Source: Lactifluus volemus
Taxonomy: Eukaryota > Basidiomycota > Agaricomycetes > Russulales > Russulaceae
Assembly (NCBI GenBank): GCA_022376515.1
Contig: WTXI01000113.1
Span: forward strand, 50,076 to 114,075
Reading direction: 5' to 3'
Length of the DNA: 64,000 bases
Position 1 is the first letter of the stretch; every line of letters begins with the position of its first letter. This document shows positions 1-12,199 of the stretch, piece by piece. The position numbers were made by a program, and so were the translations under genes. The notes under the pieces are model-generated. The model did not search any database. It was not told where the DNA came from and saw nothing but the letters and a program-made list of their open reading frames with translations.

Positions 1-911
1 GCACTACCAAAATTGCTTCCATTTCACCATGATCTTGTCGAAGTTGACTACAGGAACATACCCAATACCGGTACATTTCACCAGAAGCTATGGCCACAGC
101 CCTATCCGCGTTGACCAAGCTTAAAGTCGTTCGAATTGGATTCGAATCCTCAGCTTCTCGCCCTGATCCATCAAATAGACCTCCCACTTCACTGACACGC
201 CTTGTCCTCCCCGCTCTCACCCGTTTTGGGTTCCACGGCGCTAGCGAGTACTTTGAGGATCTTGTTGCTCGGATCGACACTCCTGCTATTATTTCTGTCG
301 ACACATGGTTCTTCAATCAGCTCGACTTTGACATTCCACATTTCGTCCAGTTTATCGGTCGCACACAGATCCCCAGATCCTTCGAGGAAGCAAGGCTGTA
401 CTTTGAAGAAAGAAACGTCTACATCCACGTTGGTCATCGTGATCCACTGGGAGGGAAGAGATTTCGGTTTACTCTGTCTATCGGGATATCTTGTCATGAG
501 CTGGATTGGCAAGTTCCATTTGTAGCTCAAATATGCGGCAAGATTTCGCCTTTCTTATCCAATGTGGAACGGCTTCTCATCACTGCCAGTGCCAGTGACT
601 CTGACGATGGGAGTACATCGAACGTAGCATTTCCAGATTGGGAAGACTTCGTGGATAACCCCCAATGGCTGGAGCTCTTTCATGCGTTTTCGGCTTTGCA
701 GCACATGCGTATACCACCCAGACTGGGGGAACTTATTGCATCTGCACTGCAAGAGCTCACTGAGGAAAGGGTCATGGACGCGTTGCCGATGCTACGCCAT
801 CTCTACCTTCCACCGCCCTCTGAGTCCACGCAGCAGGCTATAGAGCCATTCATTTCCTCACGCCAGCGTTCCAGTTGCCCTGTCACTGTCTATCTCACAG
901 AAATGTACTGA
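1..911 (+). pseudogene. F-box/LRR-like gene copy 1, 3' part, frameshifted
   Basis: This is the C-terminal part of an F-box family gene; the F-box and first exon lie off the left edge. The frame open from base 1 reads ALPKLLPF and on to the IPNT motif, then shifts near base 72, where paralogues have GGTTAC and this copy has GGTAC. The family frame resumes at Met 90 and runs to TGA 909-911. The conserved blocks SEYFEDLVARIDTP, LSNVERLLI and the C-terminal SSRQRSSCPVTV are present. The variable segment after LSNVERLLI is longer than in any other copy (TASASDSDDGSTSN) and contains a doubled GCCAGT at 585-596. The short intron that could rescue the frame would be only about 14 nt, so I read it as a frameshift, or a sequencing error. 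The protein family is clear; function as a substrate receptor is inferred. Confidence 0.75.
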
Positions 912-3235
912 TTGTTAGGTGTCTGGATGATTGTCGATGTGTCGTCATCAATGTTCTCCACTTCTCTTCTTACTAGTACCTGTCTTCATAGCCACCTCCC
1001 CACAGCAGCTCCCTGCTGCTTCTTGTACGATAATCGGGTGGCCCGCACTTTGGTGCCTTAGGCCAGGAGAAATACAGATCAAGGTTGTCGTTGCGTGTTA
1101 TGGACTGACACCCGGGTGAGTCGGGCGGAAGGCGTCCACCGCCGGCACACATGGCCATGTAATATTCGGGACATCAAAAGTCTATTCAAGGCACGAAAAA
1201 GACGGAACGTAGAGGTAGCAGGTGGTCGAGGAGGAGGAGAAAGTAATGAACTGAGGCCCATATTGCTCGCCTCCCAAATCTAATATTAATGCTCATTATC
1301 TCACCAAATTGATGCGACATGGCCGCCCGTCCTGCACGAGTCCAAAGCCAGATTTCCCCTTTGGCAACTGTGGGATCGCCCCGCTTAATCGATTGTCCGG
1401 GACTCGGAGAGTGCGTATAGCCTGCATCGCGATGCATTGATGCGGTGGCCAGGTGTTCGGAGCATGCCCCATTTCAGCCCATAATCGATGAAGGTCGTTT
1501 AGTAGGTGCCGTTGTAGCGTCGAAATGCCAGGTTTCCACTAGAGAAGAAGCCAAAGGTGTTGGTCGAGCGGAGGATGGGCCCATTGAGGATTCGAGGTCC
1601 AGTAGCACAATGCATTCCATGACTTACATCACAAACGTCGGCCGGTCCACGAAACGAATAGCCACTCTACTTCTCCATGGCTTTACCTGCTCGGGTTGGA
1701 CCGATGTTTACTGGAACCAAGAGTCTCCGCAGCCTTTTTCAACCCAGATCATGAGAAAATGAGCAGGTGACATACGACAAAACAGTACAATCTCAGAACT
1801 TGCAACCAGTCGTATTCCAGTCTAAGCTCAACCATGTGGGATACTGCTCAGCCGGAATTGTTTGACTAGATTAAAATACTGGAATTGAGTATCCTAGCTG
1901 TTTGTGGTAGAAATGTAGTCGCGTTCCGAGGTGTGGGAACAATTCCCACTGAACACGACCTTCCTCACCACTTCGTCGTCACACCTCTCGCCCCTTACTA
2001 TCAATTTCCCATTCTATGTCTACGCCATAGTCCACTCGGGTGTCCATGCTAGCATTTCCGCTTTGTGATGAACATCTCCGAGATCGAGTCCTCGAGTCAG
2101 CGTGTTCCCCTTCAATTTATCACGTCAGATTATCTTCCTTTTCCTCTTTTATCCTATCTGCAACACACCCACACCCACTTCATCGTCCGTTGCATTCTTA
2201 TATGGACTATAATAGTGAGTCGCCATTCGTTCTGTCCTTATGCTCCTTTCGTTTCTCCCCTTGAGACCGTGACCCTCCTCTTTTTGTGGAACCTCTTTGA
2301 TGCCAGTGGCTAGCATATCTACCATCCCTCAAGGAAGTCTAATGGTGCGCGGAACGAGCAGAATACCACACGAACAGTGGCATCTTCTTGGAAATGAGCC
2401 AAGACGTTTGTCAGTGAGTTGCCTTCTCCGTACTCCACACTACCGCTGTGACCGCTTCTCTCAGATTTCCTGTGTCCGCGGTGTACAACGGTAGACTATG
2501 AGCCGGCCTGACCTGAAAATTTCGTAACAATCATCCCAGCACTTACGAGACCACCACTGTCATGCATCTCCACAACATTGGTAAGGATTGGGTGATCATG
2601 CTGCACTGGGGGTGTGCCGCCTCGAGTACGCGAGCGACGTGTCGCGAGTCCAAGTCAGCAGGCAATTCAGATTATGTATCGACTTGTGGAAAAATTTGCA
2701 TGTTACTATTCGGGAGAGTACGTACAGCCCTGTCTCTCCACCTATGCCATAACGATGGCTGTTGGGTGTAACTAATAGTAAGTGCTCTCGAGAACCGTGC
2801 CTATTGTTGCTCATCGCGGTGGACTTTTCCTTCGATGTTCCTCTTCTCAGGGACACCTTTGTATCGTCCGTTAGTACACTTGTACTTTATACGTGATACT
2901 TAATGATACTCAGAGTGGATGTTGGTCTATCGCTGCCAGAAATCGGATAACGGTATTTTTATGAGCGCTTGCTACGTGCATCATGTGACCTGCATCGTGC
3001 GACTTCAACAACACAGCCTCTCTGCGGCCCTCAGCTGAACTATCAACGTCTCTGTCGAAGAGTTCTCTTTCTTGCAGGTACGCCGAGATCCTGACCCCTC
3101 GCTGCAATAGCGGTCTAAGCTAACTCTGTCCTTGCGAAGTTGAATTTCAAACTACTACTAGCGGTCAAACTCGATAGCCCATTACATATCCATCTTCTCA
3201 ACGAACGAGAGTTACTAGGGAAAGGACAGGTCATT
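912..3235. other. Spacer 1-2: 3' flank, convergent gene remnant, promoter, spliced-type leader
   Basis: The first 270 nt are the 3' flank shared by all copies. About 1190-1700 holds the minus-strand remnant found in every spacer (for example AAMSHQFGEI on the minus strand near 1310). The promoter dyad lies at 1933-1949, followed by CT-rich DNA. From about 2040 the leader begins; 2500-2960 is almost identical to 6360-6830 upstream of copy 3, so these two leaders separated recently. The usual leader intron donor GTTTGTGAGTG is GTTTGTCAGTG here (2408-2418). No independent gene is supported: the short open frames in the leader do not keep one frame between copies. Confidence 0.6.
1933..1949. promoter_or_regulatory. 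Conserved dyad upstream of copy 2
   Basis: GTGGGAA-CAA-TTCCCAC, perfect 7-bp arms with a 3-nt spacer. The same dyad lies about 1.2-1.4 kb upstream of the first coding exon in most units. It is likely a binding site for a dimeric regulator, which is inference. Confidence 0.5.
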
Positions 3236-4740
3236 ATGCGTCATCGGAAGGCGCGTAGTACTAATAAAAAACGACCGGGTACGTCTCATGACGATAAGCC
3301 GCCGCTGAAGCCATCACTCGTTTAGATCAAGGAGGCCCGAGTTCTTTCCCACGTGTGACAATCGGATCCCTCCCTGACAACGTCCTCCTCGACATCTTCG
3401 ACTTCTGTCAAATAACTCCGTACTGCTCCCCTCGATGGTGGATTGCACTGGTGCACGTATGCCAAAGGTGGAGATACATTGTGTTTGAATCACCGATTCG
3501 TCTTCATTTGCGACTTGAATGCGATGCGAACACACCCGCGAAGAAGACGCTAGATGTCTGGCCACGCGGCTTCCCTATCGCCATAAAGGAATCGCGATCG
3601 CGACTCCCTCTGAGTGGAGCTAACATTATTGCCGCACTCGAGCATCACGATCACGTGTCCCAAATTGATCTCACTATAACAAATACTCTATTGAAGCGAC
3701 TCAACAAAGCGATGAAGAAGCCATATCCAGTTTTGACATATCTTCGCCTTCATATTTCAAATTCGAAGTCGGCACCAGTGCTTCGCGATACCTTTTTGGG
3801 TGGATCTGCCCCGCGTCTAGAAATTCTCAGCTTGGGTGGTATTCCATTCCCGGCACTACCAAAATTTTTTCCAATTTGCCACGATCTTGGCTATATTTAC
3901 CTCACGAATATTCCCAATACCGGTTACATATCACCCGAAGCTATGGCCACAGCCCTATCCGCGTTGACCAAGCTTAAAGTCGTTCACATTGGATTCGAAT
4001 CCCCAGCTTCTCGTCCTGATCCAGCAAATGGACCTCCTTCTTCATTCACACGCGTTGTCCTCCCCGCTCTCACCCGTTTGTGGTTCCGCGGCGCTAGCGA
4101 GTACTTTGAGGATTTTGTGGCTCGCATCGACACTCCTGTTATTACTTCCCTCGAGACATGCTTCTTCAATCAGCTCGATTTTGACATTCCACATTTTGTC
4201 CAGTTTATCGGTCGCGCACAGATCCCCGGCTTTGAGGAAGCGAATCTGTCCTTTTATAACAAAAACGTTTTCATCAACTTTGGTCATCGTGATCCACCGG
4301 GGGGGAAGGAATTTCGGATCGCTCTGTCTATCACGATATCGTGTCATGCGTTGGATTGGCAAGTTGCGTGTCTAGCTCAAATATTGGGCAAGATTTCGCC
4401 TTTCTTATCCAATGTACAACGACTTCTCATCTCTACTAGTCCCTTTGAAAACGTAGTGTTTTCAGATTGGAAAGACTACGTGGATAACCAGCAATGGCTG
4501 GAGATCTTTCTTGCATTCTCGGCCTTGCAGCACATGCATATACCGCCCAGACTGGGTGAGATTATTGCATCTGCGCTGCAAGAGCTCATTGGGGAAAGGG
4601 TCATGGACGCGTTGCCGATGCTACGCCATCTCTACCTTCCACCCCCCTCTGAATCCACGCAGCAGGCTATAGAGCCATTCGTTTCCTCACGCCAGCGTTC
4701 CAATTTCCCTGTCACTGTCCATCTCACAAGAACGGACTGA
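3236..4740 (+). CDS. F-box/LRR-like protein, copy 2 (485 aa, intact)
   Basis: Proposed exons are 3236-3278 and 3326-4740, with a 47-nt intron (donor GTACGT, acceptor TTTAG, phase 1). A second in-frame acceptor at 3332 would drop two residues. Exon 1 encodes a basic MRHRKARSTNKKRP. The large exon has no early ATG, which is why the upstream exon is needed. The F-box (about residues 27-75) carries SLPDNVLLDIFDF, a CQITPYCSPRWW linker and VCQRWRYIVFESP. LRR-like blocks follow (FLGGSAPRLE, GIPFPALPK, SEYFEDFVARIDTP, LSNVQRLLI), then ELIGERVMDALPML and the SSRQRS tail. The variable segments read NKNVFINF and STSPFENVVF. Presumed role is a Skp1-binding SCF substrate receptor; target unknown. Confidence 0.82.
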
Positions 4741-7072
4741 TTGTCAGATTGTTGTCGATGCGTCGCCATCAATGTTCTCCACTTCTCTTTTTGCTAGCAC
4801 CTGTCTTTATAGCCGTTCCTCGCCCCTCCCTGTGATTACCACCTCCACACAGCAGCTCTCTGCTCTTTCTTGTATTTTGATGTACGATAATCGCGCGGCC
4901 CTTTGGTGCCTCAGGCCAGGAGAAATACAGATCAAGGTTGTCATTGCGTATTATGGACTGACACCCGGGGGGAGTCGGGCGGAAGGCGTCCACCGCCGGC
5001 ACACATGACCATGTAATATTCGGGTGACCACAGCAAACTAAAAAAGTCTATTCAAGACACGAAAACGACGGAACGTAGAGGTAGCAAGTGGTTGAGGAGG
5101 AAGAGAAAGTAGCGAACTGAGTCCCATATCGCTCGCCCTACCACAAACACTCCAACTCTAAGATTTAATGCTCATTATCTCACCAAATTGATGCGACATG
5201 GCCGCCCGTCCTGCACAAGTGCAAAGCCAGATTTCCCCTTCGGCAGCTGCGGGATCGCCCCGCTTAATCCATTTGTCCGGGAGAGTGTGCAGAGCCTACA
5301 TCGCGATGTATTGATGCGGTGGCCAAGCATTCGGAGCATGTCCATTGCAGCCCATAATCGATGAAGGCCGTTTGGTAGGTGCCATTGTAGCATCGAAATG
5401 CCATGCTTCCACTAGAGAAGAGGCACAAAAGTGTTGGTCGAGCGGGGGATGAGCCCATCGAGGTCCAGTAACAAAATGACTTCCATGACTTACATCACAA
5501 CGTCGGCCGGTCCACGACTCGGAAATGAATAACCACTCTACTTCTCCTTGGCTTAACTTGCTCGGGTTGGAGGAATCAAGCACCTCCACCTTTTTCAACC
5601 CAGTTCATGAGAAAATGACCAGATGACATACGACAAAACTGTACGATCTCAGAGTCAGAAGTCAACTTGCAACCAGTCGTATTCCATGCGACTGTAACTT
5701 GGCATAACGTGGGATAGCTCGAGTCTGCTCGACCATGGTGGGATGCTGCTCAGCCGGAATTGATTAACTCACTTGGACGCACGCGCGGAAGGACCCCCAG
5801 AGGTTAGAGGCAAAATTCTGGCTTGTCCGACTGCGGCCCGAGGTGTGGGAACAATTCCCAACTCAACACGACCTTCCTCACCACTTGGTCGTCACACCTC
5901 TCGCTCCTTGCTTCCCTAATACAGTCACCTGTCACCTGGTACAAATTTCCCACTTTATGTCTACATCATAATCCACTTGGGTGTCCGTAGCAGTTTGGCT
6001 TGGTGACGAAGCATCTCCGGGTCCTCCAGTCCTTCAAGTTATCAGGTCAGATCTCCTCTGTCTTTCTTCCTTTCACCCCAACCCATGTCGTCGTCCGTGC
6101 GATCCCATATGGGCTATGACAGTAAGTCGTGATCTGCTCTATACTTGTGCGCCTTCTTTTATTTCTCCCCCCGAGACCGAGACCCTCCTCCTCGAGCGAA
6201 GTCTAATTGAGCCCGGAACGAGCAGATTGCCACGCAAACAGTGGCATCTTCCTGGAAATAAGCTACGACGTTTGTGAGTGAGTCGCCTTCTCTACTCCAC
6301 ACTACCTCTGCGACCGCTTCTCTCAGATTTCCTGTGTCCGCGGTGTACAACGGTAGACTATGAGCCGGCCTGACCTGAAAAATTCGTAACAATCATCCCA
6401 GCACTTACGAGACCACCACTGTCATGCATCTCCACAACATTGGTAAGGATTGGGTGATCATGCTGCACTGGGGGTGTGCCGCCTCGAGTACGCGAGCGAC
6501 GTGTCGCGAGTCCAAGTCAGCAGGCAATTCAGATTATGTATCGACTTGTGGAAAAATTTGCATGTCACTATTCGGGAGAGTACGTACAGCCCTGTCCCTC
6601 CACCTATGCCATAACGATGGCTGTTGGGTGTAACTAATAGTAAGTGCTCTCGAGAACCGTGCCTATTGTTGCTCATCGCGGTGGACTTTTCCTTCGATGT
6701 TCCTCTTCTCAGGGACACCTTTGTATCGTCCGTTAGTACACTTGTACTTTATACGTGATACTTAATGATACTCAGAGTGGATGTTGGTCTCTATCGCTGC
6801 CAGAAATCGGATAACGGTATTTTTATGAGCGCTTGCTACGTGCATCATGTGACCTGCATCGTGCGACTTCAACAACACAGCCTCTCTGCGGCCCTCAGCT
6901 GAACTATCAACGCCTCTATCGAAGAGTTCTCTTTCTTGCAGGTACGTCCAGAATCCATATCCCTCACTGCAATAGCAGCCTAAGCTACTGCTAAGGTTGC
7001 ACTAGCGGTCACACTCGACAGCCCATTAACCATCCATCTTCTCAACGAAAGTTCCGAGGGAAAGGGCAGGTC
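4741..7072. other. Spacer 2-3: 3' flank, convergent gene remnant, promoter and leader
   Basis: The 3' flank covers 4741-5040. A minus-strand remnant is clearest here: an exon-like block of about 242 nt ends (minus sense) at 5184 before a GTGAG donor, with a CTCAG acceptor at 5121-5117. Above it a GTAAGT-to-CTAG intron of about 84 nt runs between about 5500 and 5425. The minus frame 5393-5184 is open and reads GLSGAIPQLPKGKSGFALVQ, which I do not recognise. The dyad is at 5845-5861. The leader from about 5940 is nearly identical to that of copy 2 over 6360-6830. Confidence 0.55.
5845..5861. promoter_or_regulatory. Dyad upstream of copy 3, one arm position changed
   Basis: GTGGGAA-CAA-TTCCCAA. 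An extra A interrupts the last position of the right arm. The downstream gene copy 3 is a pseudogene, which fits relaxed constraint. Confidence 0.4.
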
Positions 7073-8552
7073 ATGATGCGTCACCGGAAAGCGCGTATTA
7101 ATCAAAGACGACCAGGTACGTCTCAGTCTCATGACCATAGGCCGCCGCTGAAGCAATCACTCAGACCCGATTTCATTCCCACGCGTGACAATCGGATCTA
7201 TCCCGGACAATGTCCTCCTGGAAATCTTCGACTTCTGTCAAATAACTCCGTACCGCTCCCCTCGATGGTGGATTGCACTGGTGCACGCATGCTGAAGGTG
7301 GAGATACATTGTGTTTGAATCACCGCTTCGTCTTGATTTGCGACTTGTATGCGATGCGAACACACCCGTGAAGGAGATGCTAGATGTCTGGCCACACGCC
7401 TTTCCTATCATCATAAAGGAATCGAGATCGAGACTCCCTCTGAGTGGAGCTAACGTTATTGCCGCACTCGAGCATCATGATTGCGTGTCCAAAATTTATC
7501 TCACTGTAACAAGTACACTATCGAAGCAACTCCACAAAGTGACCAAGAAGCCATATCCAGTTTTGACACATCTTTGCCTTCATATTGGGAAGTCGGCACC
7601 GGTTCTTCGCGATACCTTCTTGGGTGGATCTGCCCCGCGTCTCGAGTATCTCAAATTGACTAGTATTCCATTTCCGGCACTACCAAAATTTCTTCCATTT
7701 TGCCACGATCTTGGCTTCATTTACCTCGCGAATATTCCCAATACCGGTTACTTCTCGCCAGAAGCTATGGCCACCGCCCTATCCGCGTTGACCAAGCTTA
7801 AAGAAGTTTCCATTGGATTCGAATCCCCAGCTTCTCGTCCTGATCCAGAAAATAGACCACCATCTCCATTCACACGCACTGTCCTCCCCGCTCTCACCCG
7901 TTTGAAGTTTGAAGGCGCTAGCGAATACTTTGAGGATCTCGTGGCTCGGATCGACACTCCTGCTATTATTTCCGTCCACACAAGGTTCTTCAATCGGCTC
8001 GATTTTGACATTCCACATTTCGTCCAGTTTATCGGTCGCGCACAGATCCCCGGCTTCGAGGAAGCGAATCTGTCCTTTTATGACAAAAGCGTCTTCATCA
8101 ACTTTGGTCATCGTGATCCACCGGGAGGGAAGGAATTTCGGAGCGCTCTATGTATCGGGATATCGTGCCATGCGTTGGATTGGCAAGTTGCATATGTAGC
8201 TCTAATATGCGGCAAGATTTCGCCTTGCTTATCCAATGTAGAACGGCTCCTCATCAATGCCAATGACTTTAACAATATACTGCTTTCAAATTGGAAAGAC
8301 TACGTAGACAACCCTCAATGGCTGGAGATCTTCAACGCGTTTTCGGCTTTGCAGTACATGCATATACCGCCCAGACTGGGTGGGATTATTGCATCTGCGC
8401 TGCAAGAGCTCACTGGGGAAAGAGTCATGGACGCGTTGCCTATGCTGCGCCATCTCTACCTTCCATCCCCCTTTGCATCCGCAATAGAACCATTCATTTC
8501 CTCACGCCAGCGTTCCGATCGCCCTGTCACTGTCCATCTCTCCCGGAAATGA
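7073..8552 (+). pseudogene. F-box/LRR-like gene copy 3, nonsense codon in the F-box
   Basis: Proposed exons are 7073-7115 (two consecutive ATGs; MRHRKARINQRRP) and 7165-8552, phase 1, with a CTCAG acceptor. The frame opens correctly through IGSIPDNVLLEIFDFCQ and the CSPRWW-type linker (YRSPRWWIALVHAC), but the next codon is TGA (7293-7295), where paralogues have CGA for Arg in the VC(R/Q)RWRY motif. After the stop the family frame is open to 8550-8552. Variable segments read DKSVFINF and NANDFNNILL. The C-terminus lacks the STQQ residues found in other copies (ASAIEPFISS). A single transition explains the stop, so the loss is recent. Re-initiation at a downstream GTG is not credible and would lack the F-box. 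Confidence 0.78.
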
Positions 8553-10706
8553 ACTGACTGTCAGGTGTCTGGATTAATGTTGATCGACCCTCATCAACCC
8601 TCTCCGCTCCTCTTTTGCTAGTTCCTGCCATTATAACCGTTCTCCACCCCTCCCGTTGATTTCCACATCCCCGCCACAGCTCTCTGTTGCTTCTTGTATT
8701 CTGACATACGACAATCAGGTGGCCCGCCTCAGGCGAGGAGAAATATAGATCGAGGTTGTTGCTTTGCGTGTTATGGACTGTCAAATTCTGTATTTAAGAC
8801 GCGAAAAAGACAGTACGCGGAGGTAGGGTATATGGTCTACGGACTCCCGGGCCGAGTTATTAGCTATTCCAATTCGACCTGACACTCGCCACCAATCTCT
8901 AGCCTGAGGAATGTAAACCGTACAGTGTTCACGTCCTTGTCATTCTGGTCGTAAACTTCTCCCAACGCCACTATGTCGACCATGCCATCATGTCCTGAAG
9001 AGCTCATGATCGAGATAAGGATTAAAGGAGGTCACAAGGGGCTCTTGGCATGCCAGAGGCCCGGGGTAAATAACTAGCGGCGGTTGTCCCTCGACTCATT
9101 TGCTCAAGTACTGCAGGTTTGCCGCACGCTCCGGTGGAAATGGGAATCCTCCTCAACGGCAGCACTTCTCCTCCTGCTCGCGTGCCGAAAAATGATGTCT
9201 GGTCGATAGGGTGGGAGTTGCAGGAGTGAGATGGCGGTCGTGGGCCACTTGGAACAGCAGGCACGATGTGATGACGTGGGCGGGGCTATTTAACGGGGCG
9301 GGATCACCCTGGAATCCGTGGCGTGCGGGGACGGTAGCGTGCGTTGCATTTCCCTGTAAACGCGTGTTCAGTAACGAGTCAGAAGTATGGCAGTGGGAAA
9401 CTTCAGGAACTCGGGCGGTTGGCCAGACGGAGCGCGGTAAACTGGGCCGGTCGTCCCGCGTCCCGGCCCTCGGTCACGCTTCTACTTCACTCAGCCCTCA
9501 CTGGCAGTCTCTATTTCATCTTCACGCATCCTCGTCCTTGGTTCCTTACAACGCAGTTACCTCTCCACATGGCACAGATTTTGTCTACGTTGCTACCTGG
9601 GTATCTTTGGCCAGCATTTCTGCTTTGTCACCAGAATCTCCTTGAGTCGACGTGATTCCCGTCAGGTAGGATCTCATATCTTTTCCTTCCATTTTCTCAT
9701 TTTCCCCTGTCGCATGTGAATGTGATAGTCACTCGCAATCCCCACTATCGTTGGCCTCGCTCTTTCATGTCTTTCCCTCCTTTGATGGCAACTCATGGTG
9801 GCAATGGTAGTTCGGGGCATATTCACTGCCCCTCGAGAATCAAAAGTCCAGAGCGAGTAGAATGCCCAAACAGTGGCGTCTCTGCGAAACAATGATCGTG
9901 AGTGTGCTGTAATCCACACCACCTTTACAACTGAATGCCCCTCTCAGATCCCAGCGCTTGAGGCATAATGCGACCACCACTGGCATACACTTACTTGTTG
10001 GCGTTGTCAGGCGTCGCCCTCTATACCACAGGCTCCTCTGTTGGAGGTTGCACTCGGAATGTACTGCTCAACCGTTGCTGTGTCCGGTGTCCCGCCCTCG
10101 AACACGCGAACGACCTTTATTTCCTGCAATTCTAAGTCAGCAGATACTTCAAGATATGTGTCGGCTTGTGGACAGAATTGTTAACATTCAGGAGAGTACG
10201 TACAGCCCTGTCCCTCCACTTACGTGGAACGATGGCTGTTGGGTGTGAATAACAAGCGCTCTCGAGAACTATCCCTATCGCTGCTCATTGCGGTGGACTT
10301 TGCCTTCGATGTTCCTCTTCTCTGGGACACCTTTGTACCGTTCGTTAGTACACTTGTACTTTATACGTGATGCTCAATGATACTCAGAATGGATGTTGCC
10401 CTCTATCGCTGCCATAACGGGATTTTTATGAGCGCTTGCGGTACACGTGCATCATGTGACCTGCATCGTGGGACCTCAACAACACAGCCTCTCTGCGGCC
10501 CTCAGCTGAACTATCAACGTCTCTGTCGAAGAGTTCTCTTTCTCGCAGGTACGCCCAGATCCTGACCCCTCGCTGCAATAGCAGTCTAAGCTAACTCTGT
10601 CCTTGCGAAGTCGAATTTCGAACTACTACTAGCGGTCACACTCGATAGCCCATTACATATCCATCTTCTCAACGAACGAGAGTTACTAGGGAACGGACAG
10701 GTCATA
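8553..10706. other. Spacer 3-4: foreign segment replacing the normal spacer, then diverged leader
   Basis: The normal 3' flank is recognisable to about 8830 and then stops. About 8850-9480 is unlike the other spacers and lacks both the convergent remnant and the dyad. Within it 8995-9132 is homologous, in inverted orientation, to the minus-strand segment at 20560-20690 and 60040-60170. From about 9480 a strongly diverged leader resumes, recognisable by GCCAGCATTTCTGCTTTG near 9612, and it becomes close to the family consensus from about 10190. The long + frame 9211-9645 has no family similarity and is probably chance. Confidence 0.5.
8995..9132 (+). other. Fragment homologous to the minus-strand gene in the 1.9 kb insert
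   Basis: The + strand here shares ordered blocks with the reverse complement of 20560-20690: GGTCACAAGG versus GATCACAAGG, GCTCTTGGC, TGCCAGAGG, GTAAATAAC, TTGTCCC, CTCGACTC and AGGTTTGCCGCA. In both, a GTAAAT donor follows CCAGAG and a CAG acceptor precedes GTTTGCCGC, so a coding exon plus a 57-60 nt intron is plausible. The encoded LLACQR motif is not one I recognise. It is a relic: a TAG codon interrupts the block at 9074. Confidence 0.45.
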
Positions 10707-12199
10707 ATGCGTCATCGGAAGGCGCGTAGTACTAATAAAAAACGACCGGGTACGTCTCATGACCATAAGCCGCCGCTGAAGCAATCACTCACCTGGATCG
10801 AGTAGGCCTCATTTCTTTCCCACGCGTGACAATCGGATCCCTCCCTGACAATGTCCTCCTCGACATCTTCGACTTCTATGAAAAGTACCCCCCTCGATGG
10901 TGGATTGCACTGGTGCACGTATGCGGAAGGTGGAGATACATTGTGTTTGCATCGCCAATTCGTCTTAATTTGGAACTTAAATGCGATGCGAACACACCTG
11001 TGAAGAAGACGCTAGAGGTCTGGCCACGCACCTTTCCTATCGTCATAGATGAATCGAGATCGCGACTCCCTCTGAGTGGAGCTAACATCATTGCCGCGCT
11101 CAAGCATCACGATCGCGTGTCCGAAATCCATCTCGATATGACAAGTTCTGTATTGAAGCGGCTCAATAAAGTGATGAAGAAGCCATATCCAGTTTTGACG
11201 CATCTTGAGCTTACTTCAAATCCGAGGTCGGCACCGGTGCTTCGCGAGACCTTTTTGGGTGGATCTGCCCCGCGTCTCGAGTATCTGTACTTGGAGGGTA
11301 TTCCATTTCTGGCACTACCAAAATTTCTTCCATCTTGCCATGACCTTGTCGAAGTTGTTCTCACGAAGATACCCAATACCGGTTACATCTCACCCGAAGC
11401 TGTGGCCACAGCCCTATCCGCGTTGACCAAGCTTAAAGAAGTTTGCATTGGATTCGAATTCCCAGCATCTCGTCCTGATCCAACAAATAGACCTCCGTCT
11501 TCGTTTACTCGCGTTGTCCTCCCCGCTCTCACCCGTTTGCATTTCCATGGCGCTAGCGAGTACTTTGAGGATCTTGTGGCTCGGATCGACACTCCTGCTA
11601 TTATTACAGTCGAGGCATCATTCTTCAATCAGCTCGATTTTGACATCCCACATTTCCTCCAGTTTATCGGTCGCACATGGATTCCCGGGTCGTTCGAGGA
11701 AGCGAAGCTGTCCTTTGATCATAAAAGGGCCTTAATTATCTTTCGCTATCGTGATACATCGGGAGGGAATTTTCTGACTGCTGTATGTATCACGATAGCG
11801 TGCCATGCGTTGGATTGGCAAGTTGCGTGTTTAGCTCAAATGTGCAGCAAGATTCCGCCTTTCTTATCCAATGTAGAACGGCTTATCATCAATGCCAATG
11901 GCTTTGACAATATACTGCTTTCAGATTGGAAAGACTACGTAGACAACCCTCAATGGCTGGAGATCTTTCATGCATTTTCGGCTTTGCAGCACATGCAAAT
12001 TCCGCCCAGACTGGGTGAGATTATTGCATCTGCGCTGCAAGAGCTCACTGAGGAAAGGGTCATGGACGCGTTGCCGATGCTATGCCATCTCTACCTTCCA
12101 CCCCCCTCTGAATCCACACAGCAGGCTATAGAGCCATTCATCTCCTCACGCCAGCGCTCCAATCGCCCTGTCACTGTCTATCTCACAGAAATGGACTGA
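10707..12199 (+). CDS. F-box/LRR-like protein, copy 4 (478 aa, intact)
   Basis: Exons are 10707-10749 (MRHRKARSTNKKRP, identical to copy 2 exon 1) and 10806-12199; the 56-nt intron ends GAGTAG, phase 1. The F-box linker is shortened to YEKYPPRWW. The variable segments differ strongly from other copies: DHKRALIIFRYRDTSGGNF replaces the common HRDPPGGKEF block, and NANGFDNILLSDW follows LSNVERLII. The LRR-like block has lost residues (HLELTSNPRSAPVLRETF), yet the frame is kept. The upstream spacer lacks the usual dyad, so its regulation may differ. The middle of pseudogene copy 14 resembles this copy (YLEGIPF, the LPSCHDL region). Confidence 0.82.

Noticed and set aside
60..90. A very short intron rescuing the frame of copy 1
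   Set aside because: GT...AG here would span only about 14 nt, far below a functional intron length.
3355..4740. GTG or TTG starts of the large F-box exons
   Set aside because: Nuclear fungal genes start at ATG. The spliced upstream exon gives an ATG and correct phase in all nine intact copies.
9211..9645. 144-codon + strand open frame in spacer 3-4
   Set aside because: No conserved motif, overlaps another open frame, runs into the diverged leader, and has no counterpart in other spacers.
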